The position numbers and the translations under genes are program-made. Shown piece after piece: positions 56,683 through 64,000 of a stretch of 64,000 nucleotides of DNA. The stretch is from contig NZ_BAAAFN010000017.1 in the NCBI RefSeq assembly GCF_039523555.1, forward strand, positions 1 to 64,000, given 5' to 3'. This stretch comes from Castellaniella daejeonensis (GTDB lineage Bacteria; Pseudomonadota; Gammaproteobacteria; Burkholderiales; Burkholderiaceae_B). A model generated the notes under the pieces. It did no database searches and was not told the DNA's origin. It was given only the letters and a program-made list of their open reading frames with translations. Numbering within the stretch: the stretch's first letter is position 1; each line of letters begins with the position of its first letter.

Positions 56683-57195
56683 ATGACACGCGAAAGAACC
56701 GATTTCTGGGTAGGCCTGTTCATCCTGCTGGGTCTGATCGCCCTGGCGTTCCTGGCGCTGCGCGCCGGCAACATGAGCTCGTTTTCCTTTGCACCCACCT
56801 ACCAGGTGCACGCCTATTTCGACAACGTCGGCGGATTGAAGGTCCGCGCGCCGGTGAAAAGCAGCGGCGTGGTGGTCGGCCGGGTCGCCGAGATCGGCTT
56901 CGACAATCAGCGGTTCCAGGCCAAGGTCACGCTGTCCCTGGAACAGGCCTATGCCTTCCCGAAAGACTCCTCGGCCTCGATCCTGACCTCGGGGCTGCTG
57001 GGCGAGCAGTACGTCGGCCTGACACCCGGCGGCGACGACAAGGACCTGGCCGATGGCGGCACGATAGAATTCACGCAGTCCGCCGTGGTGCTGGAAGACC
57101 TGATCAGCAAGTTCCTCTACAGTTCGGCCGAAAAAGAAGGTTCGCAGCAGGGCCAGGCTACCGGGGGGGCCGCCGCGCCGGGCACCGGCCAGTGA
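56683..57195 (+). CDS. mlaD: MlaD, MCE-domain substrate-binding protein
   Basis: A 170-aa protein with one N-terminal membrane helix (FWVGLFILLGLIALAFLAL) and a single MCE domain (FDNVGGLKVRAPVKSSGVVV, VTLSLEQAYAFPKDSSASIL, SGLLGEQYVGLTPGG). It forms the hexameric ring that receives lipid from MlaC. The C-terminus is a short low-complexity Gly/Ala tail. mlaA follows 65 nt later. Confidence 0.93.
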   Translation: MTRERTDFWVGLFILLGLIALAFLALRAGNMSSFSFAPTYQVHAYFDNVGGLKVRAPVKSSGVVVGRVAEIGFDNQRFQAKVTLSLEQAYAFPKDSSASILTSGLLGEQYVGLTPGGDDKDLADGGTIEFTQSAVVLEDLISKFLYSSAEKEGSQQGQATGGAAAPGTGQ

Positions 57196-57260
57196 ACGGC
57201 TTCCCTTACAATGTGCGACAGTTCCACGCCGCCCCCGACACAGACCGCACGAGACACGAC

Positions 57261-58103
57261 ATGATTTCCACCGCCCCGACGACGGCGAAACCGCGTTCCC
57301 GACGCCTGACGGCCCGCACCGGGCTGGCCCTGGCGGCCGCCGCCCTGGCGGCCGGCTGTGCCCAGGTGCCGCACCCTTCGCCCAACGACCCTTGGGAATC
57401 CTACAACCGCAGCATGTACCGTTTCAACGACGCGGTGGATCGCGCCGTGCTCAAGCCCATCGCCACGGGCTATGAAACCGTCACGCCGCGTCCGGTGCGC
57501 ACCTGTATCCACAACATCTTCGGCAATCTGGGCGACGTCTGGTCGGCCATCAACAGCTTGCTGCAGGGCCGCGGCCGCGACTTCGTGGACACTTTCGGCC
57601 GGGTGCTGTTCAACACCACGGCCGGCCTGGGCGGCTGCATCGACATCGCCTCGATGCACGGGGCACGCAAGATCCCCAACGACCTGGGCATGACGCTGGG
57701 GGTCTGGGGCTTCGGTTCCGGCCCGTACGTGGTGCTGCCGTTCCTGGGTTCCAGCACGGTGCGCGACGGGTCCGCCTGGGCCATCTCGCTGGCATCGCCG
57801 GTGTCGCCGACCAGCGCGGTGTTCGCCATCGACAACGTGCCGGTGCGCAACTCGGTGTTCGGCCTGTACGTGGTGGACACGCGTGCCAATCTGCTGGAAG
57901 CCGACCGCCTGGTGGACCAGATCGCGCTCGACAAGTACAGCTTCATCCGCGACGCCTACCTGCAGCGCCGCAAGTCCATGCTGGACAGCCGCCTGAACAG
58001 CAGCCGGGCCTCGACCGCCGACGACCTGGACAACCCGGACCGGCCCCAAGCCGACCAGAACCTGCCGGTCTACGAAGATCCGGACGAAGCGCCGGCGCAA
58101 TGA
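57261..58103 (+). CDS. mlaA: MlaA/VacJ outer-membrane lipoprotein
   Basis: A 280-aa lipoprotein (lipobox LAAGC about residue 31) with the VacJ core: NDPWESYNRSMYRFNDAVDR, NIFGNLGDVWSAINSLLQG, RVLFNTTAGLGGCIDIAS, GVWGFGSGPYVVLPFLGSST and RDGSAWAISLASPV. It removes mislocated phospholipid from the outer leaflet and hands it to MlaC. Placing mlaA inside the mlaFED-C cluster is common in betaproteobacteria, unlike E. coli, where it stands apart. ATG 57261 is preferred over 57192 because it directly precedes the signal peptide. Confidence 0.92.
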   Translation: MISTAPTTAKPRSRRLTARTGLALAAAALAAGCAQVPHPSPNDPWESYNRSMYRFNDAVDRAVLKPIATGYETVTPRPVRTCIHNIFGNLGDVWSAINSLLQGRGRDFVDTFGRVLFNTTAGLGGCIDIASMHGARKIPNDLGMTLGVWGFGSGPYVVLPFLGSSTVRDGSAWAISLASPVSPTSAVFAIDNVPVRNSVFGLYVVDTRANLLEADRLVDQIALDKYSFIRDAYLQRRKSMLDSRLNSSRASTADDLDNPDRPQADQNLPVYEDPDEAPAQ

Positions 58104-58182
58104 ACCCGACCGCCCCGGGCCGCACGCGGCCCGGGCACCGCTCCGCCCGCCTTGCACGGGCGGGCGCCACACGGAGACGATC

Positions 58183-58830
58183 ATGAGCCTTTCTTCCTTT
58201 CTGTACATCCTGCGCCGGGCAGGGGCCCTGTGCCTGCTGGGCGCCGCGCTGGGGCTGTCCGCGGCACCCGCGGGCGCAGCCGAACGCACGGTCGACCCCA
58301 AGGCCGCGCCGAACGACTTCCTCGAAGCCGTGGCCAACAACATGCTCGACGCGGTCAAGGCCGATCCCCAGGCGCTGCAGGGCGATGCGGGTCACATCGC
58401 GGACCTGGTGCGCCGCTATGCGCTGCCGTACGTCGACATGGACAAGACGACCCGGCTGGCGGCCGGCCGCTACTGGCGCCAGGCATCCGACGCCCAGAAG
58501 ACCGCTCTGGTGCAGGCGTTCACGGGCACGCTGATCCGCACCTACAGCGGGGCGTTCACGCGGGTGACGTCCGGCACGACGATCTCGCTGCTGCCTTTCC
58601 GCGGCGACCCGCAGGCGGACGATGCGGTGGTGCGCACCACGATCTCGCAACCGAACAGCCCGGCGATCGGTGTGGACTACCGCCTGGAACGGACCGACGC
58701 GGGCTGGAAAGTCTACGACCTGAACGTGGAAGGCATCTGGCTGATCCAGAACTATCGCAACCAGTTCGCCTCGGAGATCAACAAGGGGGGGATCGACGGG
58801 CTGATCTCGGCCCTGAACGCGAAGAAATGA
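58183..58830 (+). CDS. mlaC: periplasmic phospholipid-binding protein MlaC
   Basis: A 215-aa periplasmic shuttle: signal peptide (ALCLLGAALGLSAAPAGAAE), then the Ttg2D fold (YALPYVDMDKTTRLAAGRYW, ALVQAFTGTLIRTYSGAF, GWKVYDLNVEGIWLIQNYRN). It carries lipid between MlaA and MlaD. A GGAGA site precedes the start. No STAS-domain mlaB follows it; a repeat-like element does. Confidence 0.92.
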   Translation: MSLSSFLYILRRAGALCLLGAALGLSAAPAGAAERTVDPKAAPNDFLEAVANNMLDAVKADPQALQGDAGHIADLVRRYALPYVDMDKTTRLAAGRYWRQASDAQKTALVQAFTGTLIRTYSGAFTRVTSGTTISLLPFRGDPQADDAVVRTTISQPNSPAIGVDYRLERTDAGWKVYDLNVEGIWLIQNYRNQFASEINKGGIDGLISALNAKK

Positions 58831-58859
58831 TTTCAGGCCGGATGCGCGGTGGCCGTGCT

Positions 58860-58896
58860 CTGAACGCGCCCGCGCGGTTCTGAACACGCCCGCGCG
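58860..58896 (+). repeat. two-copy 20-nt tandem repeat
   Basis: CTGAAC(G/A)CGCCCGCGCG occurs at 58860-58876 and again at 58880-58896, one mismatch in 17, period 20. The second copy overlaps the left arm of the inverted-repeat element that follows. It lies in the 321-bp gap between mlaC and the ABC ATPase gene. Confidence 0.6.
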
Positions 58897-59091
58897 CCGG
58901 CATGCAGGGAAGGGCCGCCCTGTTCGACGGTCCTCCCGTCGGTCGGACTACCCGGCCCTTCCTCGTCCAGCCGGGCGGCGTGCAAACTCGGCCTGCGGCC
59001 TCGGACAGTGCTCGCCGACTTCCCCCGGCCTCCCTTCGGAAGCCGCCGGCGCCTCACGCGGTTGCCCTTCCCTGCATGCCTGCGCGCGGGC
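58888..59091. repeat. 204-bp element bounded by 28-bp inverted repeats (MITE-like or structured RNA)
   Basis: The outer arms 58888-58915 and 59064-59091 are inverted copies matching at 27 of 28 positions, including a perfect 17-bp block GGCATGCAGGGAAGGGC (58899-58915 with 59064-59080). The interior of about 148 bp contains smaller dyads (GACGG/CCGTC; CCCGGC/GCCGGG) and no credible reading frame. It fills most of the gap between mlaC and the ABC ATPase gene, where mlaB might have been. It could be a dispersed repeat or a transcribed hairpin. Confidence 0.65.
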
Positions 59092-59108
59092 CGCATTCTC
59101 CGACCGCT

Positions 59109-59114
59109 TATAAT
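59109..59114 (+). promoter_or_regulatory. -10 box of the ABC exporter operon
   Basis: TATAAT, a perfect -10 hexamer, sits 38 nt before ATG 59152. No good -35 is visible at 17 bp upstream. It supports reading the ABC pair and downstream genes as a separate unit and argues against the ATG at 59113, which overlaps it. Confidence 0.45.
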
Positions 59115-59151
59115 GATCGATGGCGCCCATTTCGGGGCGCATTGCCTGCCC

Positions 59152-59943
59152 ATGCCCGCCCTCGATCTGCAACACGTCTCCAAAATCTACGCCCCGCGCC
59201 CCCGATCCTGGCGCGACCGCCTGAGCGGCCGCCCTGCGCCCGCGGGTTTCCAGGCCCTGCGTGACGTCAGCCTGACGATCGAGCATGGCGAATTCTTCGG
59301 CCTGCTGGGCCCCAACGGGGCCGGCAAGACCACGCTGATCTCCATCCTGGCCGGGCTGGCCCACGCCACCCAGGGCAGCGCCCGGGTCTGCGGCTACGAC
59401 GTGGTCGGCGATTTCCGGCGCGCGCGCCAATCGCTGGGCGTCGTTCCCCAGGAAATCGTCTACGACCCGTTCTTCACGGTGCGCGAGACCCTGCGGCTGC
59501 AGTCAGGCTACTTCGGCCTGCGGAACAACGACGACTGGATCGACGAGATCCTGGACAACCTGGGCCTGCTGAACAAGGCCGATGCCAACATGCGCGAACT
59601 GTCCGGCGGGATGAAGCGCCGCGTCCTGGTGGCGCAGGCCCTGGTCCACCGCCCGCCGGTGATCATCCTCGACGAGCCCACCGCCGGCGTGGACGTCGAC
59701 CTGCGCCGCACGCTGTGGGATTTCATTACGCGCCTGAACCAGGCCGGCCACACGATCCTGCTCACCACGCACTATCTCGAAGAAGCCGAAGCCCTGTGCG
59801 GGCGCGTGGCCATGCTGAAATCCGGCCAGATCGTGGCGCTGGACACCACCCAGGCGCTGATGGCGCGCGTCGGCGGCGCCGACCTGGAAGACGCCTTCGT
59901 GCGCATCATGCACGACGATTCCATGCTGGAGGCCGAACTGTGA
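59152..59943 (+). CDS. ABC-2 type transporter ATP-binding protein (YadG-like)
   Basis: ATPase of about 263 aa with Walker A LLGPNGAGKTTLISIL, Q-loop GVVPQEIVYDPFFTV, signature LSGGMKRRVLVAQAL, Walker B VIILDEPTAGVDVDL and H-loop LLTTHYLEEAEAL. It pairs with the permease that starts inside its final codons. The pair resembles YadGH of E. coli, whose substrate is unknown. Start at 59152 (MPALDLQHVSKIY) is preferred over 59113. Confidence 0.9.
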   Translation: MPALDLQHVSKIYAPRPRSWRDRLSGRPAPAGFQALRDVSLTIEHGEFFGLLGPNGAGKTTLISILAGLAHATQGSARVCGYDVVGDFRRARQSLGVVPQEIVYDPFFTVRETLRLQSGYFGLRNNDDWIDEILDNLGLLNKADANMRELSGGMKRRVLVAQALVHRPPVIILDEPTAGVDVDLRRTLWDFITRLNQAGHTILLTTHYLEEAEALCGRVAMLKSGQIVALDTTQALMARVGGADLEDAFVRIMHDDSMLEAEL

Positions 59944-60731
59944 TCCGCCCCGTCTCCCAGACCCGTCCCGCCATGGGTTCGGGTTTCCCGACCCTGCTGC
60001 ACAAAGAGCTGATGCGCTTCTGGAAGGTCGGCCTGCAGACCATCGCCGCGCCGGTGGTGACCGCGCTGCTGTACCTGCTGATCTTTTCCCACGTGCTGGA
60101 AGACCGCGTGCAGGTGTACGACGCCATTTCCTACACCGCCTTCCTGATCCCCGGGCTGATGATGATGAGCATGCTGCAGAACAGCTTCGCCAATCCATCC
60201 TCGTCCCTGATCCAGAGCCGCATCACCGGCAACCTGATCTTCGTGCTGCTGCCGCCGTTTTCCCACCGCCAGATCTTCACCGCCTACATCCTGGCAGCGG
60301 TCGCGCGCGGGCTGGCCGTGGGCGCCTGCGTCTGGCTGGTGGCGCTGTTCTTCGTGCGCCTGCCCGTCACGGCCCCGCTCTGGATGCTGGTCTTCGCGGT
60401 GCTGTCGTGCTGGATCCTCGGCGTGCTGGGCCTGATCGCCGGCCTGTGGTCGGAAAAATTCGACCAGCTGGCGGCCTTCCAGAACTTCCTGATCGTGCCC
60501 GCCACGTTCCTGTCGGGCGTGTTCTACTCGATCCACAGCCTGCCGCCCTTCTGGCAGGCCGTGTCGCGCTGGAATCCGGTGTTCTACATGATCGACGGCT
60601 TCCGCTACGGATTCTTTTCCGCGTCCGACGTTTCCCCCTGGCGTGGCCTGGCCATCGTGCTGGCCGTCGCCGTGGCCCTGAGCCTGTTCGCCCTGCGCCT
60701 GCTGGCGCGCGGCTACAAACTACGGAGCTGA
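59940..60731 (+). CDS. ABC-2 type transporter permease (YadH-like)
   Basis: A 263-aa membrane protein with six hydrophobic segments and the ABC-2 family stretches LHKELMRFWKVGLQTIAAPV, FLIPGLMMMSMLQNSFANPS, GVLGLIAGLWSEKFDQLAAF and RWNPVFYMIDGFRYGFF. The GTG at 59940 overlaps the ATPase stop (GTGA), so coupling makes it the likely start; ATG 59973 is an alternative. The BolA-like gene follows after 3 nt. Confidence 0.88.
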   Translation: MIRPVSQTRPAMGSGFPTLLHKELMRFWKVGLQTIAAPVVTALLYLLIFSHVLEDRVQVYDAISYTAFLIPGLMMMSMLQNSFANPSSSLIQSRITGNLIFVLLPPFSHRQIFTAYILAAVARGLAVGACVWLVALFFVRLPVTAPLWMLVFAVLSCWILGVLGLIAGLWSEKFDQLAAFQNFLIVPATFLSGVFYSIHSLPPFWQAVSRWNPVFYMIDGFRYGFFSASDVSPWRGLAIVLAVAVALSLFALRLLARGYKLRS

Positions 60732-60734
60732 CCC

Positions 60735-60986
60735 ATGTCTCCCACCCCCGACCACGTCCGCCAGTACATCGCCGACAACCTGCCCTGCGAACACCTCGAA
60801 GTCTACGGCGACGGCGCCCACTTCGAGGCCCTGATCGTCAGCCCCATCTTCGAGGGCAAGCGCACGCTGGCCCGCCACCAGGCTGTCTACCAGGCGCTGG
60901 GCGAACGCATGCGCGCGGAAATCCATGCCCTGTCGATGCGCACCCTGACGCCGGCCGAATACGAAGCCACCAAGAACAATGGATAA
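60735..60986 (+). CDS. ibaG: BolA-family protein IbaG
   Basis: An 83-aa BolA-like protein (VRQYIADNLPCEHLEVYGDG, HFEALIVSPIFEGKRTLARH, QAVYQALGERMRAEIHALSM). The conserved His in LARHQAVY can share an iron-sulfur cluster with a monothiol glutaredoxin. Its position overlapping murA by 8 nt repeats the conserved yrbA-murA pairing seen in E. coli. Confidence 0.9.
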   Translation: MSPTPDHVRQYIADNLPCEHLEVYGDGAHFEALIVSPIFEGKRTLARHQAVYQALGERMRAEIHALSMRTLTPAEYEATKNNG

Positions 60987-62232
60987 GCTGCTGATCCAGG
61001 GCGGCCGCCCGCTGCAGGGCGAAGTCGTCATTTCGGGCGCCAAGAACGCCGCCCTGCCGATCCTCTGCGCATCGCTGCTCACCGCCGATCCCCTGGAACT
61101 GGACAACGTCCCCGCCCTGCGCGACATCGGCACCACCCTGACGCTGCTGCAGCGCATGGGCGTGCGTGCGGAACGCAAGGGCGAAACCCACGTCACTCTG
61201 CAGGCCGACCAGGTCTCCAGCCAGGAAGCCCCCTACGAGCTGGTCAAGACCATGCGGGCGTCCATCCTGGTGCTGGGCCCGCTGGTGGCGCGCTTCGGCC
61301 GCGCCCGGGTCAGCCTGCCGGGCGGCTGCGCGATCGGCCAGCGGCCGGTCGACCAGCACATCAAGGGCCTGGCCGCCATGGGCGCGCGCATCCGCATCGA
61401 GCACGGCTTCGTCGTGGCCGAGGCCGAACGCCTGCGCGGCGCGAGCATCCTGACGGACATGGTCACCGTGACCGGCACGGAAAACCTGATGATGGCCGCC
61501 GCCCTGGCCGAAGGCCGCACCGTGCTGGAAAACGCCGCCTGCGAACCCGAGGTCGTCGACCTGGCCAAGATCCTGATCGCCATGGGCGCGCACATCGAAG
61601 GCCACGGCACCGACCGCATCGTCATCGAGGGCGTGGAACGCCTGCACGGCGCCGCCCACCGTATCGTGCCCGACCGCATCGAGGCCGGCACCTTCCTGTG
61701 CGCCGTGGCGGCCACGGGGGGCGACATCATCCTGCGCCACGCGGCGCCCGACACGCTGGGCGCGGTGCTGGACAAACTGCGCGACGCCGGGCTGGAAATC
61801 ACCACCGGCCCGGACTGGATCCGCGCCCGCATGGACGGCCGCCCGCGCGCGACCGGCTTCCGCACCAGCGAATACCCGGGCTTCCCGACCGACATGCAGG
61901 CCCAGCTGATGGCCCTGAACACCCTGGCCGAAGGCACCGCCGTCATCACCGAGAACATCTTCGAGAACCGCTACATGCACGTGCAGGAGCTGCACCGCAT
62001 GGGGGCCGACATCGAGATCGACGGCCACACCGCCGTGGTCCAGGGCGTGCCGCAGCTGCTGGGTGCCACCGTCATGGCCACCGACCTGCGCGCTTCGGCC
62101 AGCCTGGTGATCGCGGGCCTGGCCGCCAACGGCCAGACCACGGTGGAACGCATCTACCACCTGGACCGCGGCTACGAACGCATGGAACGCAAGCTCCAGG
62201 CGCTGGGCGCGGACATCCAACGCATCCAATAG
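60979..62232 (+). CDS. murA: UDP-N-acetylglucosamine 1-carboxyvinyltransferase MurA
   Basis: First committed step of peptidoglycan synthesis and the fosfomycin target. The 417-aa protein has the catalytic Cys in LPGGCAIGQRPVDQHIKGL, together with KNAALPILCASLL, EFFG-type substrate loops and the terminal YHLDRGYERMERKLQALGAD. The sensitive Cys form is kept, so fosfomycin should be able to react. It overlaps ibaG by 8 nt and precedes hisG by 14 nt. Confidence 0.95.
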   Translation: MDKLLIQGGRPLQGEVVISGAKNAALPILCASLLTADPLELDNVPALRDIGTTLTLLQRMGVRAERKGETHVTLQADQVSSQEAPYELVKTMRASILVLGPLVARFGRARVSLPGGCAIGQRPVDQHIKGLAAMGARIRIEHGFVVAEAERLRGASILTDMVTVTGTENLMMAAALAEGRTVLENAACEPEVVDLAKILIAMGAHIEGHGTDRIVIEGVERLHGAAHRIVPDRIEAGTFLCAVAATGGDIILRHAAPDTLGAVLDKLRDAGLEITTGPDWIRARMDGRPRATGFRTSEYPGFPTDMQAQLMALNTLAEGTAVITENIFENRYMHVQELHRMGADIEIDGHTAVVQGVPQLLGATVMATDLRASASLVIAGLAANGQTTVERIYHLDRGYERMERKLQALGADIQRIQ

Positions 62233-62246
62233 GCGACAGGCTCCAC

Positions 62247-62912
62247 ATGGCCCCCACTCCCCTGACCCTGGCCCTGTCCAAAGGCCGCATCTTCGAAGAA
62301 ACCCTGCCGCTGCTGGCCGCCGCCGGCGTGGGCGTGCCGGAAAACCCCGAATCCTCGCGCAAGCTGATCCTGCCGACGGATTCGGCCGAACTGCGCATCA
62401 TCATCGTGCGCGCCTCGGACGTGCCCACCTACGTCCAGTACGGCGCGGCCGACTTCGGCATCGCGGGCAAGGACGTGCTGCACGAGCACATGGCGCAGCA
62501 CCCCGGCGGGCTGTACCAGCCCATCGACCTGAACATCGCCCGCTGCCGCCTGTGCGTGGCCGCCCCCGAAGGCTTCGACTACCAGGCCGCCGTGCACCAG
62601 GGTTCGCGCCTGCGCATCGCCACCAAGTACGTGCGCGCCGCGCGCGAGCACTTCGCCGCCAAGGGCGTGCACGTGGACATCATCAAGCTCTACGGCTCGA
62701 TGGAGCTGGCCCCCCTGGTGGGCCTGGCCGACGCCATCGTCGACCTGGTGTCCTCGGGCGGCACGCTGCGCGCCAACCGCCTGGTCGAGGTCGAGGAAAT
62801 CCGCCAGATCTCCTCGCGCCTGATCGTCAACCAGGCTGCGCTCAAGATGAAAGGCGAGCATCTGCAGCCCTTCCTCGACGCCTTCGCCCGCGCCTCGGCG
62901 GCGATGGCCTGA
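62247..62912 (+). CDS. hisG: ATP phosphoribosyltransferase HisG, short form
   Basis: First step of histidine synthesis, joining ATP and PRPP. The 221-aa catalytic protein has LALSKGRIFEETLPLL, YGAADFGIAGKDVL, KYVRAAREHFAAKGV and DAIVDLVSSGGTLRANRLVE. It lacks the C-terminal ACT-like regulatory domain, so it belongs to the short HisG group that needs a HisZ partner, not seen in this window. A longer frame upstream (from 61698) is a shadow of murA. Confidence 0.94.
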   Translation: MAPTPLTLALSKGRIFEETLPLLAAAGVGVPENPESSRKLILPTDSAELRIIIVRASDVPTYVQYGAADFGIAGKDVLHEHMAQHPGGLYQPIDLNIARCRLCVAAPEGFDYQAAVHQGSRLRIATKYVRAAREHFAAKGVHVDIIKLYGSMELAPLVGLADAIVDLVSSGGTLRANRLVEVEEIRQISSRLIVNQAALKMKGEHLQPFLDAFARASAAMA

Positions 62913-63044
62913 CGGCCGCCGCCCGCTCGGACTGCGGAAATTCCGGCTAAGATAGATGGGTTGCGGTCGCCCGCGCGCGGCCTGCCCCGAACGGCCTGAG
63001 CGCCGTCCGGTTTTCCGCCCCTGCTTGCCTACCCGATTCCCATC

Positions 63045-64000
63045 ATGTCCCTGATTCACCGCCTGGATGCCCGTTCTTCCGATTTCGACGCGGCCCTGAC
63101 CCGGCTGCTGGCCTACGACGCCTCGCAGGACGAGGCCATCGAAACCGCCGTGCGCGACATCCTGCACGACGTGCAAACACGCGGCGACGAGGCCATCCTG
63201 GAATACACGGCGCGCTTCGACCACGTCCGGGCCGACCGCCTGGAAGCGCTGGAAATCCCCCGCGCCGACTGGCTGGCGGCCCTGAACGGCCTGCCCCCGG
63301 ACCAGCGCGCGGCGCTGGAAGCCGCCGCCGACCGCGTGCGCCGCTACCACGAACACCAGCGCGCCGAGACCTGGACCTACACCGAGCCCGACGGCACGCT
63401 GCTGGGCCAGAAAGTCACCCCGCTGGATCGCGTCGGCCTGTACGTGCCGGGCGGCAAGGCCGCCTACCCGTCCTCGGTGCTGATGAACGCCATTCCGGCC
63501 AAGGTCGCGGGCGTGCCGGAACTCATCATGGTCACGCCCACGCCCGGCGGTACGCGCAACCCCATGGTGCTGGCCGCCGCCGCGCTGGGCGGGGCCGACC
63601 GCGTATTCGCCATCGGCGGCGCCCAGGCCGTCGGCGGCCTGGCCTACGGCACGCGCACGCTGCCCGCGGTGGACAAGATCGTCGGGCCGGGCAACGCCTA
63701 CGTCGCCGCGGCCAAGCGCCGCGTGTTCGGTACGGTGGGCATCGACATGATCGCGGGCCCGTCCGAAATCCTGATCCTGGCCGACGGCGGCACGCCGGCC
63801 GAATGGCTGGCCATCGACCTTTTCTCGCAGGCCGAGCACGACGAGCTCGCCCAGGCCATCCTGCTGTGCCCGGACGACGGCTACCTGGACGCCGTCCAGG
63901 CCGCCATCGAACGCCTGCTGCCGTCCCAGCCCCGGGCCGACATCCTGCGCGTCAGCCTGGCCAACCGGGGCGCCCTGATCCGCACCGAAAGCCTCGAGCA
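63045..64000 (+). CDS. hisD: histidinol dehydrogenase HisD (partial, runs off window)
   Basis: Zinc- and NAD-dependent enzyme making the last two steps of histidine synthesis. The first 318 codons are present, including VGLYVPGGKAAYPSSVLMNA, GGAQAVGGLAYGTRTLP, VDKIVGPGNAYVAAAKRRVF, IDMIAGPSEILILADG and FSQAEHDELAQAIL. The C-terminal part lies beyond 64000. It follows hisG after 132 nt. A TAAGAT box (62948-62953) in that gap is a weak -10 candidate. Confidence 0.95.
   Translation, partial: MSLIHRLDARSSDFDAALTRLLAYDASQDEAIETAVRDILHDVQTRGDEAILEYTARFDHVRADRLEALEIPRADWLAALNGLPPDQRAALEAAADRVRRYHEHQRAETWTYTEPDGTLLGQKVTPLDRVGLYVPGGKAAYPSSVLMNAIPAKVAGVPELIMVTPTPGGTRNPMVLAAAALGGADRVFAIGGAQAVGGLAYGTRTLPAVDKIVGPGNAYVAAAKRRVFGTVGIDMIAGPSEILILADGGTPAEWLAIDLFSQAEHDELAQAILLCPDDGYLDAVQAAIERLLPSQPRADILRVSLANRGALIRTESLE

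Noticed and set aside
59113..59151. Earlier ATG for the ABC ATPase at 59113
   Set aside because: It overlaps the TATAAT box at 59109-59114, and the domain starts naturally at MPALDLQHVSK from 59152.

Overview
The window reads as the chromosome of a GC-rich betaproteobacterium, most likely Burkholderiales/Alcaligenaceae (Bordetella, Achromobacter, Castellaniella type). The right-hand core order gltB-gltD, mla lipid-transport genes, ABC pair, BolA/IbaG, murA, hisG, hisD is one I associate with that family; I could not run a search. No rRNA, tRNA or CRISPR array was seen.

Left accessory region (1-18300). An internally deleted IS3-family remnant (about 29-530) lies just downstream of a lower-GC minus-strand operon. 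That operon encodes an EPS-type MarR regulator, an ABC flippase and the complete CMP-pseudaminic acid pathway (pseB, C, F, G, H, I). An exact ops element (GGCGGTAGCGTG) sits just before its first gene, and an RfaH-like NusG paralogue is encoded about 9 kb away. Other surface genes follow: an autotransporter, a phosphoethanolamine-transferase-like sulfatase frameshifted at a G7 tract, galE and an O-antigen ligase. Next come hipBA and vapBC toxin-antitoxin modules, the second running directly into the RfaH-like gene.

Middle region (18500-28100). This holds a purine permease with a structured leader, pgi, a fadB/fadA-type beta-oxidation pair with a PsrA-like operator, a divergent RAYT-family protein that has lost its catalytic residues, and two MazEF-type modules with recognisable operators.

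Siderophore island (28200-46300). This is an enterobactin-type system: a FepA/BfeA receptor, two trilactone-esterase-like hydrolases, a permease/ATPase/binding-protein importer, a PPTase, EntE, a free-standing aryl carrier protein, a one-module NRPS (C-A-T-TE) with a serine-type specificity code, and EntC, EntB and EntA. Fur-box-like sites precede the receptor, the importer/esterase pair and the synthesis operon. A YncE-like beta-propeller lipoprotein is translationally coupled into the synthesis operon, and the isochorismatase lacks the fused carrier domain. No exporter and no MbtH-like gene are visible.

Right core region (46500-64000). This holds glutamate synthase gltBD, an ECF sigma/anti-sigma/LTXXQ module with a His-rich periplasmic protein, mlaF-mlaE-mlaD-mlaA-mlaC without mlaB (a 204-bp element with 28-bp inverted ends lies where mlaB might be expected), a YadGH-like ABC exporter, ibaG, murA, hisG (short form) and the start of hisD, which runs off the window.
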